Of a stretch of DNA of 64,000 nt, positions 8,866 to 17,860 are shown piece after piece; the stretch's first letter is position 1; each line of letters opens with the position of its first letter. Position numbers and translations under genes: made by a program. The notes under the pieces were generated by a model that saw nothing but the letters and a program-made list of their open reading frames with translations, did no database searches and was not told where the DNA came from. This DNA comes from Microbacterium schleiferi (GTDB taxonomy: Bacteria > Actinomycetota > Actinomycetes > Actinomycetales > Microbacteriaceae), in contig NZ_CP064760.1 of the NCBI RefSeq assembly GCF_015565955.1, positions 2,728,001-2,792,000 of the forward strand. Reading direction: 5' to 3'.

Positions 8866-11800
8866 TCATAGGCCGCGTGCTGGCCCGTCATGTCGCGGGT
8901 CGTTGCGCCGCGGGTCGCGTTCGGTCGGCTCGCGGAGTTGCCGTTCGCGTTCGGCGAGTGCTTGCTGCCTTGCTTCGTGCTCGGCGCGGGTGGTTTCGAT
9001 CCGTGCGGCGGCGTCGCGGATCGGTAGCGCGCGGAGGTAGTCGGCCTCGGCTCGGAGCGCGGTGGCTTGCTGGTGCGCCTGTCCTGCTTGCTGTGCTGGG
9101 TTCGGCAGTCGCATCCCGACCCGGTGGCGCATCACCGCCTGCGGCCCGTACTCGCTGACCAGCAACGCCCGGCGTTCCTGCTCGTGCCGCTGCCGCAACT
9201 CGTCACGGTCGGCTCGCGCGGCCTCGACGTGCTGGGCGGCGTCGATCACGCGGGGATCGGCCTCGGCGCGACGCTCGGCCTGTCGTGCCGCCCACTCGGG
9301 CAGGGTGTCGGTGGTGCGGGGTGGTTCGCCCCATGTTTCGCGCACCCGTGCCCGAACCGTCCGGGTGTGCTCGCTCGTCTGGCGGTGCTCCGCGCGGGCC
9401 TTGCGCCTGCCGAGCCTGCCGACGGTGGCGAGTCGGCTGCTTGCGGCGGCCTCGCGCTCGACAGCATCGAGATAGGTGGTGCCGTCTGCCTCGGCCTGCA
9501 CCGTCAACGGTTCCGCGATTTCGGCACGGATGCGCGCCGCCTCGTCCTCGGCGTGGCGGAGCACGTCGGCGTGCTCGTCGTCCTCGGTCTTGTGTGTTGC
9601 GCGCTGGGCGTCGAACCTGGCAGCGGTCTGCTCCCAGCGTTCCGCCGCACGTTCGGCTCGTTCGGCTTCGGCGGTGAGGCGGGCGAGTTCTTCGGTGATG
9701 AGCTGCACGGGGCCATCGCTGACGAGGCCTTGCACGGCGTCGATGGCTTGGGCGGTGGCGTGGTCGAGGCCACGGTCTGCCGGGTCGCGTTCCATCGCCT
9801 CAACGAACCGCGCCCGCGCATCCGCCATATCAGCGGCGACGACGTGGAGTTGGTTCTGTTGGCGGCCTCTCGTCATGCCGACGTAGACGCCTGCCGCGCT
9901 CGTCGCCTCCGACAAGGCCGTGTGGGAGGCATCGACGGTTGCGCCTTGGACGCCGTAGGCGGTCGCGGCATACGACAGGTGCGCCCACTCGCTCACGTAC
10001 TCGGCGGGGAGGGCGACGGTGCGGCTGTGCTTGCCTCCGCCGCTGACTTCGCGGGCGTAGACGCTGCCCTCGTCGGTCACATGCTGCACGATCCATTGCT
10101 GCCGGTTTGCCACGCCGAGGTCGCTGCTGTTCTTCCGGGTCTGGATCAGGTCGCCAGCGCCGATGCTCAGCCCGTCGCTGCCGGTCGTCGTCATAGTGTC
10201 GTCGACCTCGCCGCGCTCGACCCGCCCGGCGCGGATGTGCTCGTTCAGCTCGGTGGCCTCGTCGTTGGTGGCGACGGTGATCGCTTCGCCGTCGTGGGCG
10301 TGGGCGGTGATGTGCTCGCGGGCCGCTTCCTCGTCGGCATGCAAGGTCACGAGGCCCATCGTGGCGAGTCGGTCGAACACGTCGCCGGGGTGCTCCCGGT
10401 CACGCATGACCAACGTCAACGCCGCATACTCGGCATCGGTGAACCTGTGGAGTTCGGTCATGTCGTAGGTACGGCCACGAATCTGGGCGGCCATGTCGAG
10501 CACCCCGCCGCGCCCGACCGCCGGGAGCTGCGCCCGGTCGCCCACGAACGCGACCGACGCGCCTGCCTCGGCGGTGACGGTCAGCAGAGCGAGGGCGGTG
10601 TCCTGGTCGAGCATCCCCGCTTCGTCCACGATCACCCGCTCACCCCGCGACAGCACGGCGTCGTTTGGTGGGCCGGTGTAGATGTTCCCGGTTGCAGGGT
10701 CGGTGTCGCCGGGTGCGAGGCGTGTCCATACGCCGTCCTCGTTCCACCGCCACCCATGCGCATACACGAGCGCCGCGACGGAGGTTGCGGGCACGCCGAG
10801 TTCTTCGTGGGCGACCTGCGCCGCACGCAACGTCGGCGCAACCACCCGCGAGGATCGCCCGTGCTCGGCTGCAACCTCGATGGCGACGCCGAGCATGGTG
10901 GTCTTGCCTGCGCCCGCCGCGCCCTCGACAATCACGAGCGGGTTGGTCGAGGCGACGGCAGCGGCGGCCACGGTCTGCCCGGTGTCGAGTCCGGCGGCTT
11001 GCGCAGCGTCGGTCACGTCGGGGTGCTTCGGCTCCCGTTCCGGCGTCGCGGCGGTGAGTTGGTCGCGGAGTGCGGTCTCGGCGGCGACGACGCCAAGGCT
11101 GGTGAGGTGGGCGACGTGCTCGGGTTGCACCATGCCCGGCGGCAGCACCGAGAAACAATCCGAGGCGGCGAGTCCGGTGGCGAGGTCGATGAACTCGCGC
11201 AACTCCGCCGGGGTCGCTTGCACGCCTGCCTCGGTGGTGATGCGGGTGACGTGCTCTCGCACGGTGTGCGGTGTCCAGGTCGATGCAGCCGCCGCGCAGC
11301 GATCCAGCGCACGACTGGCGACCTGTTGCACGCTGAGGTCATCCAGCGATGCCGGCGCAACGGTGTCGGGGTGCTGCAAGCTCTCGGGGTGGTAGCCGGC
11401 GTCTCGGAGTTCCTGCTGCCACCACTGCTCGTTCTTCAAGTCCGCCGGTTTCTTGCCGGGCCGCTGGAACGCCCACGCCGCGTCCTGCATCCGAGCGGTC
11501 AACACCGGGCCGGGCGTCTCGCCGGGATGCTTCGCTTGCCACTCGGCCTCCATGCGTTCCAGGTTGCGTCTGATCTGCGCCGACCGCTTCGACATGACGG
11601 CGTTGAACGGCTCCAACTCCACAACCTCACCGCTTACGGGGTCGAGGGTCAGGCCATGCTCGGAGAGCGTGGCGGCGAGCTGGGGGTGCGCGGCGATCAC
11701 CGCCGTACCGAGAGCACGGATCGCGCCCTGCTGCTGGAACAACGCCGCCGTGGTCAGCGCCCGCCACTTCCCGCCCGCCCACACCCTCGTGCCAATCTGG

Positions 11801-12321
11801 AAATGGATATGCCGGTGCGGATCACCCGCACGACTCGTCTTGTGCGTGATCGCGACGGTCTGCATGTGCTCGACCGGCAGCACCTCCTGCGCGCCGCGCG
11901 GCCCCGCCAACGTGACCGAATGCTGACCAAGGAAGTGCTGAATCTCCCGCGCCGCATCCCGCTGCGTCGCGTCCAACGCCTCGGACACGTCCGGGTGGAG
12001 TGCGGCGGCGACCGACAGGCTCTTCGGCGCGTTGATCGTCATCTCCGCGAACAACGGCGACCCCCGACGCACCTTGCCCGGCTTGCGCGGGGTACCCATC
12101 GACTCCCCGGTGTCCGGGTTCACCCAATCGACCCAGGCTTCGTACTCATCCGCCGACAGCGACCGAGCAGCGGTGACCTCGCCGGTCGCGTCGATCACGG
12201 CGTACTCGGCCACGGCCTGGTCTGCGCCGAGGTAGTACTCGTCAGCGCGGGAGCGGTCGGCCTCGACATAGGCGCGCGCGGCAGCACCGCTGCCGTGGAA
12301 CAGCTTCACTCCACCCTTCAC
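8866..12321 (-). CDS. MobF-family conjugative relaxase (TraA/TrwC-like, with helicase domain)
   Basis: A protein of 1151 residues. The GTG at 12321 starts the typical MobF N-terminus (VKGGVKLFHGSGAAARAYVE) and has GGGAGG at good spacing. The catalytic tyrosines lie near residues 18-32 (AYVEAD, DEYYLG). The HUH metal site is DPHRHIHFQIG near 175. The RecD-like helicase half has Walker A VEGAAGAGKTTML near 490 and Walker B RVIVDEAGML. A long charged coiled-coil tail follows. It should nick oriT, stay on the 5' end and unwind the transferred strand. No type IV secretion or coupling gene is present, so transfer would need a helper. Confidence 0.93.
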   Translation of the reverse strand: MKGGVKLFHGSGAAARAYVEADRSRADEYYLGADQAVAEYAVIDATGEVTAARSLSADEYEAWVDWVNPDTGESMGTPRKPGKVRRGSPLFAEMTINAPKSLSVAAALHPDVSEALDATQRDAAREIQHFLGQHSVTLAGPRGAQEVLPVEHMQTVAITHKTSRAGDPHRHIHFQIGTRVWAGGKWRALTTAALFQQQGAIRALGTAVIAAHPQLAATLSEHGLTLDPVSGEVVELEPFNAVMSKRSAQIRRNLERMEAEWQAKHPGETPGPVLTARMQDAAWAFQRPGKKPADLKNEQWWQQELRDAGYHPESLQHPDTVAPASLDDLSVQQVASRALDRCAAAASTWTPHTVREHVTRITTEAGVQATPAELREFIDLATGLAASDCFSVLPPGMVQPEHVAHLTSLGVVAAETALRDQLTAATPEREPKHPDVTDAAQAAGLDTGQTVAAAAVASTNPLVIVEGAAGAGKTTMLGVAIEVAAEHGRSSRVVAPTLRAAQVAHEELGVPATSVAALVYAHGWRWNEDGVWTRLAPGDTDPATGNIYTGPPNDAVLSRGERVIVDEAGMLDQDTALALLTVTAEAGASVAFVGDRAQLPAVGRGGVLDMAAQIRGRTYDMTELHRFTDAEYAALTLVMRDREHPGDVFDRLATMGLVTLHADEEAAREHITAHAHDGEAITVATNDEATELNEHIRAGRVERGEVDDTMTTTGSDGLSIGAGDLIQTRKNSSDLGVANRQQWIVQHVTDEGSVYAREVSGGGKHSRTVALPAEYVSEWAHLSYAATAYGVQGATVDASHTALSEATSAAGVYVGMTRGRQQNQLHVVAADMADARARFVEAMERDPADRGLDHATAQAIDAVQGLVSDGPVQLITEELARLTAEAERAERAAERWEQTAARFDAQRATHKTEDDEHADVLRHAEDEAARIRAEIAEPLTVQAEADGTTYLDAVEREAAASSRLATVGRLGRRKARAEHRQTSEHTRTVRARVRETWGEPPRTTDTLPEWAARQAERRAEADPRVIDAAQHVEAARADRDELRQRHEQERRALLVSEYGPQAVMRHRVGMRLPNPAQQAGQAHQQATALRAEADYLRALPIRDAAARIETTRAEHEARQQALAERERQLREPTERDPRRNDPRHDGPARGL

Positions 12322-12331
12322 TCTGGCCTCC

Positions 12332-12495
12332 CTCACGAGTCGTCTCGTGAGAGAGGTGCGCACTACGGCCCCGCCGTAAAATACGTGCCTCACTGAGATA
12401 GGGGGCAGATGACTGATGGAGCCGAGCGTCAGCGCGAGAGCGTCGCACAGAGTGTCGCTGGCAAGAGTTGGCGTCACAAAGTTCGAGGGAACTTT
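12332..12495. other. Candidate oriT: cluster of hairpins upstream of the relaxase
   Basis: Three perfect hairpins lie in the leader of the relaxase gene: CTCACGAG-TCGT-CTCGTGAG (12332-12351), TACGGC-CCC-GCCGTA (12364-12378) and AAAGTTC-GAGG-GAACTTT (12478-12495). MobF origins usually lie beside the relaxase gene and contain such inverted repeats. An operator role for some of them is possible. The nick site itself cannot be placed. The region 12322-12548 has no gene. Confidence 0.45.
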
Positions 12496-12548
12496 CGGAG
12501 TTCGGTTCGATGAAGTGACTAGTCTTCTCGGCGAACTTCGTGACCTGA

Positions 12549-13132
12549 TTACTGCCCGATGAGTCTTCGGGCAGCGGTGACGACGGAGGCACGGCGGCGT
12601 GCGTGTTCGGCGTCGCTCTCGGCTCCGGTGATCATGCGGGCGACCTGCGGTACCGCTGACCACCATCCGGCGAGTGAGAGCACGAGGAACATCAGGTGGT
12701 CGGCGTCGAGGTCGCTCGTTACTGTGCCCTTGGCCTGTCCGTCGGTCATGGCGGCGACTTTGTATCCGTAGTATTCGCGCCGCTCGGCCTCGTCGGGTAC
12801 TTCGGTGTCGAAGACGAGCCCTTCCCAGCGCATGAGCCTGCCGAGTTCGGGGTGCTCGCGGTGGTAGTCGTAGACGCGCCCGGCGTAGTCGCCCACGTCC
12901 TCGGTTGCGAATGATTCGACGGGCACGTCGCGGGCTACCTTCGCCAGTTCCTCGCGCAGTACGGTGGCGAAAAGTCTGTCCTTGCCCCGAAGTGCGTGTA
13001 GACGCGCTCCTTGTTCACCCCGGCGGCCTTGGCGATGCGCTCGATGGTCGTGCCGTGCGGCCCGTGCGCGGCGAACTCGGCCACCGCCGCGTCGAGGATG
13101 CGGCGCTTCCTGCCCTCAACATCCCAGCCCAT
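12549..13132 (-). pseudogene. TetR-family repressor, single-base frameshift
   Basis: The N-terminal helix-turn-helix is clear (RRILDAAVAEFAAHGPHGTT, then IERIAKAAGVNKERVYTHFG) from the ATG at 13132, which has GGGAGG upstream. After THFG the frame shifts. One extra base in the CCCC run at 12985-12988 would give GKDRLFATVLREELAKVARD and continue into the intact C-terminal domain, which ends at 12549. The length (584 bases) is one short of a multiple of three. If whole, the 194-residue protein would repress the divergent exporter gene through the palindromes at 13164-13228. Either a mutation or a sequencing error is possible. Confidence 0.85.
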
Positions 13133-13163
13133 CGTTCCCACCTCCCGTCTCGTGCGGTAAACC

Positions 13164-13177
13164 CAACGCTCACGTTG
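13164..13177. promoter_or_regulatory. TetR operator copy 1
   Basis: CAACG-CTCA-CGTTG shares its core with the larger palindrome at 13205-13228 and lies nearer the tetR start, where it would serve autoregulation. Protein binding is inferred. Confidence 0.55.
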
Positions 13178-13204
13178 CGTCTTCGCGGTTAGCCTACTAC
13201 AGTC

Positions 13205-13228
13205 AAATCCAACGGAAACGTTGGATTT
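13205..13228. promoter_or_regulatory. TetR operator copy 2
   Basis: A perfect palindrome with 10-bp arms AAATCCAACG and CGTTGGATTT around GAAA, ending four bases before the exporter start codon. Bound repressor would block the exporter promoter or its leader. The symmetry, the shared CAACG-N4-CGTTG core and the position beside tetR make it a strong operator candidate. Confidence 0.7.
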
Positions 13229-13231
13229 GGA

Positions 13232-14455
13232 GTGGTGGTGTCTGCGAACTCGACGGAACAGATAGCGGGAGCAGGCGAGGCGCGCGAGCACCCGGCAGGG
13301 AACGGCGTGGTCGTGCTGCTCGTGGTCACGGCGCTGCTGGTGCTCACGCAGTTGTACGCGGCAATCCCGCTGATCGCCCCGATCGGTGCGGAACTCGGCT
13401 CTGATGTGACGTTCGCGCTCTCGACGGTGTTCAGCGTGTGCTATGCGGTCGGGTTCCTGATCTGGGGGCCGTTGGCCGATCAGTACGGGCGGAAGCGGAT
13501 CATGCTCATCGGCCTGGTGTATCTCACCGTCGCGACCATCGCCTGCGGCTTCGCCTCCACGGTGCCGATGCTTGCTGCGCTGCGCGGGGTGCAGGGGGTG
13601 ATGGCGTCGAGTTTCGCGCCGGTTGCGCTCGCGTATCTGGCCGAAGCGACCCCGCTGAAGCGTCGGGCAACGGCGATCGGGGCCATGTCGACGGCATTCC
13701 TCGTTGCCGGGATCGCAGGCCAAGTACTCGCCTCCGCGCTCAGCCTGACGTTGGGCTGGCAGTGGGTGTTCATCCTCTCCGGCATCATGCTCGGCCTCGG
13801 CATGATCGGCGTCGCCGTGCTCGTCACCGAGCCGCACAGTCGCAGAGACGATGCGAGCCTGGTGCGTCGCTTCGCCGTAGTCGGGAGGGTCGCCACACGC
13901 CCCTCGGTGCTGCTACTGAGCCTCGCGCACCTAACGCTGCTGTTGTCGTTCGTCGGCATGTACACCGGCCTCGGCCCGCACCTGACCGACCTCTGCCTGG
14001 ACTCATCGCAGGTGATCTGGCTCCGCCTCGTCGGGCTGCCGGGCATGTTCGCCTCCCTCTTCGCGGGCGCTATTGCGAAGCGTCTCGGCGGCGCGGGGGT
14101 TGCACGTGCCGGGTTCGCCCTCGCCGCGATTGGGCTGCTGATCGAAGCCGCACTCTCGGCATCCCTCGCGGGCACGGCGCTGGCGAGTCTCGTGTGAGTC
14201 ACTGGGGTCGCGCTCGCGGTGCCCGCGATGATCACCCTGTTCGGCGAGACCGCCGCCCCGAACCGGGCCGGTGGGATGGCGCTCAACGGATTCGTGCTGT
14301 TCCTCGGTGCCAGCGTCGGCCCACTCACTGCCTACCTGGGCTTGGACTTCCCGATCCTGCTCGTCAGTCTCGCCGCGCTCATGGTGCTCGCCGTCGCCAG
14401 CCTCACCGGGTTCGCCCGACTCACCCGCACGCCCGCTTCGGAGGTACCTGTATGA
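13232..14455 (+). pseudogene. MFS exporter (multidrug, DHA1-like) with an in-frame stop
   Basis: A 407-codon major facilitator with about twelve membrane segments. Motif A is WGPLADQYGRKR near residue 81. One in-frame TGA at 14195-14197, after LAGTALASLV, ends the protein after 321 residues. The frame then continues with VTGVALAVPAMITLFGETAA to the natural TGA at 14453-14455. A TGG to TGA change would explain it. The start GTG (13232) follows the operator directly. The missing last segments would probably inactivate it. Its 3' end overlaps the next gene by four bases, so it belonged to a regulated export/detoxification operon. Confidence 0.82.
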
Positions 14456-15141
14456 CTCGCATCCTGATTCTCGGCGCGACCGGGCGCACCGGAGCCGCCA
14501 TCCTCGCTCATCTCCCCGCAGGCATCGAGGCGACCGCTGCGCTGCGCGATCCGGCAGACACCACGCGGCTCGCCAAGACTGCTGCATCGCTGACCTCCAC
14601 GGTCGTGAACATCGCTGAGAACGCCAGTCTCACGCAAGCAATGCACGGCATCGACGTCGTCATGAACGCGATCCGACTGCGTGAGGACATCGCCCCGACC
14701 GAACTCGTGGCCGTACATGATCGACTCATCGAGGCAAGCACCAAGGCCAACGGCGCTCCGGCCCGGATCGTCACGGTCGGCGGAGCAGGAGCACTCCGAC
14801 TCCCTGGAGACAGACGGTTCTGGCAAGACCCCCGGTTCCCAGAACCCACACTGCCGCGCGGGAGAGCACACGCCATGCTGCGCGACCACCTCGAAGCGGG
14901 CAACGCAGGATCAGAATGGGCGTATCTGATCCCGCCGCCCGTCTACGAACCGGAGGGGCCGACGACAGCACGCTGGGAACGAGTCTCCCCTTCCACAGAC
15001 GAGACTGCGTTCACCCGACAAGCGATCAGTTATGCCGACTTCGGAGCGGCAGTCGCGGAGACTTCCACCAAGGACGACACTCGCACGCAACTCATCGCAT
15101 GGCCCAGTGAACTGACAGAAAAGCACCCGATGAGTGGATAG
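14452..15141 (+). CDS. NAD(P)-binding protein, NmrA/atypical SDR type
   Basis: A 229-residue single Rossmann domain that starts with the dinucleotide-binding motif ILILGATGRTGAAIL and has the middle strand VTVGGAGAL near residue 104. Such proteins (NmrA-like, YwnB-like) reduce small substrates or sense NAD(P) ratios; the substrate is unknown. The ATG overlaps the exporter stop (ATGA, 14452-14455), indicating translational coupling. The AraC gene begins eight bases before its own stop. Confidence 0.82.
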   Translation: MTRILILGATGRTGAAILAHLPAGIEATAALRDPADTTRLAKTAASLTSTVVNIAENASLTQAMHGIDVVMNAIRLREDIAPTELVAVHDRLIEASTKANGAPARIVTVGGAGALRLPGDRRFWQDPRFPEPTLPRGRAHAMLRDHLEAGNAGSEWAYLIPPPVYEPEGPTTARWERVSPSTDETAFTRQAISYADFGAAVAETSTKDDTRTQLIAWPSELTEKHPMSG

Positions 15142-16045
15142 GCGCATCTCCCCGCCGTTGTCGGCTCGGACACGGACGACGCATCGACCTGTGGGCCTGG
15201 CGGCGTACAACGTTGTCCGGCTCGTTGTGATCCGTGACGGCACGGCCATCGTGTTCAGCGAGTTCGGACAGCAACCCGTCAGCTTTGGCGACGCGGTGCT
15301 GCTGGGGCCGAGCGTGCTGTTCGGCGTCGAACCCGAGGGGCGGGTCACCTATACGACGGTCTACATCGACACCGACATGGCGCTGGATCAGTTCTTCTGG
15401 CAACACTCCGCGATCTTGCACGACCGCCTCGACGCCCACGACTTCGCGGGAAAGGTGTACACCGAACCTGCCCAGGTACTGCACCTGGGCCGGGATCGAG
15501 CCGGGCGGTTGTTGCCGTGGCTGGACGAGCTGGTCGCCCTCACCGTCGAGGGCAAGTACCTGGAACGGTTCCATCGGATGCAGGCGCTCTGGTTCCTCAT
15601 CACCGATGTGATCGCGCCGTGCATCCGCGTCTCGACGGTGCGGCTGACCCGGCTGCAACGTGCCCGCGCTCGCCCGTTCTCCGCTCGAAGTCGGGTGCCT
15701 GAACCGTTGCGTCGTGAGGCGATGCTGGTGCGCGACGCGCTGCACAGCCGGATCACGCACCCGTGGACGCTCGCGGAACTGGCAGCCCTGGTGCGGCTCT
15801 CTCCGAAGCACCTGGTGCGCGTGTTCACGGACACGTTCGGGAAGACCCCGACCGCCTACCTGGTGATGCTCCGCGTGCAAGAGATGGCGCGGCTCCTACG
15901 CGAGACGAACATCACCGTCACCGCCACCGGGCAGCGGGTGGGGTGGCGGAGCCGGTCGCGCGCGGTAGAAGCATCCACAGCGCACACCGGAGTGACACCG
16001 AGCCGCTACCGAGACATGCGCCCGCTCATGACCGACCTCCCATGA
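15134..16045 (+). CDS. AraC-family transcriptional regulator
   Basis: A 303-residue protein with an N-terminal cupin-like sensor (VLLGPSVLFGVEPEG near residue 54) and two C-terminal helix-turn-helix motifs: TLAELAALVRLSPKHLVRVF, then FGKTPTAYLVMLRVQEMARL and VGWRSRSRAVEASTAHTGVT. The GTG at 15134 overlaps the previous gene. It is closely related to the disrupted AraC gene that follows, suggesting a tandem duplication. The targets are unknown; the reductase/exporter operon is the obvious candidate. Confidence 0.85.
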   Translation: MDRRISPPLSARTRTTHRPVGLAAYNVVRLVVIRDGTAIVFSEFGQQPVSFGDAVLLGPSVLFGVEPEGRVTYTTVYIDTDMALDQFFWQHSAILHDRLDAHDFAGKVYTEPAQVLHLGRDRAGRLLPWLDELVALTVEGKYLERFHRMQALWFLITDVIAPCIRVSTVRLTRLQRARARPFSARSRVPEPLRREAMLVRDALHSRITHPWTLAELAALVRLSPKHLVRVFTDTFGKTPTAYLVMLRVQEMARLLRETNITVTATGQRVGWRSRSRAVEASTAHTGVTPSRYRDMRPLMTDLP

Positions 16046-16192
16046 CCGAGCCGGTCGCGCTGCCCGGCAAAGTGCCGGAGTGACCGGGAAACGCCCGGCC
16101 TGCTCGTCTCCTGCTTCGCCGCGACCGCCGGTGCTTGGTAGGCCGGTTCTTCCCCCTGGTTGCTCGGGGGTGGTCAGAGAAGGGAGGTCGTC

Positions 16193-17280
16193 ATGTCGCT
16201 GCTACTCGAACGCCCGGCGACCACGCCGACCGGTCATGAGCCTACAAGGACGCCGCAGTCGCCGCACCCCGCGATAGTGCAGCCGGTCGAGCCGTGGAGT
16301 TGCGTCTATGTCACCAGCATCCGTCACCGTCGCATATTGGCGGCGACCGCCTATGACTGTGTGCGCTTCGTGGTCGTGCGCGACGGCTCGATCATCCTCA
16401 CCGATGCCGATGCCGATGCCGATGCGGGCGGGTCGGCGTCGGTGGGTGATGTGGTGCTGGTCGCCCCGAACGTCGAGTTCGGGTACGAACCCGAGGGCAC
16501 CGTCACGGTGAGGACAGTGGCAGTGGATACCGATTACTGGTCGAGCAGTTGTTCTGGCAGCACCTCGACGTGCTCGCGGACGGCGAAGCCGCACGCGACC
16601 TCGCAACTCACCTGTATCCCGATCCGGTGCAGGTGCTGCGCGTCGGAGAATCGCAGGCCGAACGGCTCGGGCCGATCCTCGATGAACTCGCCACACTCAC
16701 CGGCGAAGACCAATCGCCGCGCGGCTACTTCCGTGCGTATGCGCTGCTGTTCACGGTGCTCGCCGCCATCGCGCCGCTGGTTCGTCACGCGCCGGTGGAG
16801 GTGCCGCCGCTGACCTCTCGGCAGCGGGCCGTGCGGGTCGCGCCTCCCCGGTGGCGGGAGTTCAAGCCGGTGCGCCGCGAGATTATGCGCACGGCGGCGC
16901 TCATGCAGAGCAACATCGCCAGGCAGTGGCCGCTCACCGAACTGGACGCGCACGCCTGCCTGTCGCCGAGTCAGCTCAATCGGGTGTTCAAGGACTCGTT
17001 CGGGGTGACGCCGCCGGTGTACCTGTCGATCCTGCGCGTACAGGAGATGGCGCGCCTGATCCGCGAAACCGATCTGCTCATCGGCACGATCACCGAACGG
17101 GTCGGCTGGTGCCACCACTGCGGGCAAGCCTCGCGCATCTTCCGCCGCTACATGGGCGTGACCCCCATCGAGTACCGGCGCTACGGCCCACCGTCCGCGA
17201 GCCGGGCGGGGCCGGGCGTCGGCATCGCCACCGCACGCGCCGACGACTCCCGTGGGAACGGGTGCGCACCTACCTACTGA
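16193..17280 (+). pseudogene. Second AraC-family regulator, single-base frameshift
   Basis: A paralogue of the preceding gene. The ATG at 16193 follows GGGAGG. The sensor part ends at AVDTDY near 16537, where one base is missing. Restoring a C gives DTDYLVEQLFWQHLD and continues in the other frame to the AraC DNA-binding region (LTELDAHACLSPSQLNRVFK, ILRVQEMARLIRETD, VGWCHHCGQASRIFRRYMG). The length of 1088 bases is one short of 363 codons. A GATGCC run repeated three times lies at about 16413-16431. It may be a true pseudogene or a sequencing error. Confidence 0.8.
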
Positions 17281-17376
17281 CACCTGCCCACACGACCGGA
17301 GGAACCCGACGATGAGCACCGCCACCACGCGACCGCGATACGCTCCGGCGCGCCTGCATGTCGGGGTGGGGGTGAC

Positions 17377-17773
17377 GGTTCCGGCAAATTGCCGGAACCG
17401 TGCGACCAGGGCTTTTACTCCCGGCCGGGGTGGTTCCGTCGAATCGGCGGCACCACACTCGCGGGGCGACGGTCGGGGAAAATTTCCCACACCGTCCAGC
17501 CTGCGACCTCGGCCCGCTGTGCTGCTCGTTGTGGTTCTCGTGACGGTGGTGGCAAATTGGCACCACCGTCCGACCAGGAGTTTCGCCGTTGCCCCCGCGA
17601 ACCAAGCCGCATCCGCTGCGACCTCACCGCGACCGTTCACGGTGGTGTCGAATCGCCACCACCGTCGGACCTGCGCTTTCGCTCCGCTCGGCTGGCCGTC
17701 ACGGGCGCGAACGGTGCCGCAAAATTTGCGGCACCGTTGAGCCGGTTCACGAGGGTACCGAATCGGCACCCCC
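17377..17773. repeat. Array of seven 23-bp covarying palindromes
   Basis: Seven units of 11 + A + 11 bases lie at 17377-17399, 17432-17454, 17471-17493, 17545-17567, 17641-17663, 17713-17735 and 17751-17773. Left arms include GGTTCCGGCAA, GGTTCCGTCGA, GGTCGGGGAAA, GGTGGTGGCAA, GGTGGTGTCGA and GGTGCCGCAAA. The first and sixth are perfect; the others pair at 8 to 10 positions. The outer GG/CC and the central RA-A-TY stay constant while the middle of both arms changes together. Several units are followed by a shared CCGT-N-CGACC-like stretch and a TTT. They do not look like terminators, since no T-run follows. The region 17281-17860 has no convincing gene. Confidence 0.8.
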
Positions 17774-17830
17774 GTGACATACCCCGTTTGGGGTCGGTCG
17801 CAGGTAGCTCCCTGTGGATAAGTCTGCATA

Positions 17831-17858
17831 TAGTACCTCAACTCGATGCCAGGTACTA
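17831..17858. repeat. Inverted repeat at the IS481 target
   Basis: TAGTACCT, a 12-base spacer and AGGTACTA form a perfect 8-bp inverted repeat ending where the insertion sequence entered. It could be an operator of the small gene at 18977 that was separated from it by the insertion. Confidence 0.45.
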
Positions 17859-17860
17859 GA

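Noticed and set aside
9067-12396. Open frame of 1109 codons on the plus strand opposite the relaxase
   Set aside because: It is an antisense shadow of a high-GC gene. It has no family features, while the minus strand has HUH and Walker motifs.
17377-17773. CRISPR array
   Set aside because: The units are not identical direct repeats, spacing varies from 38 to 96 bases, and no cas genes are present.
17377-17773. Series of intrinsic terminators
   Set aside because: The hairpins lack following T-runs and have no genes between them.
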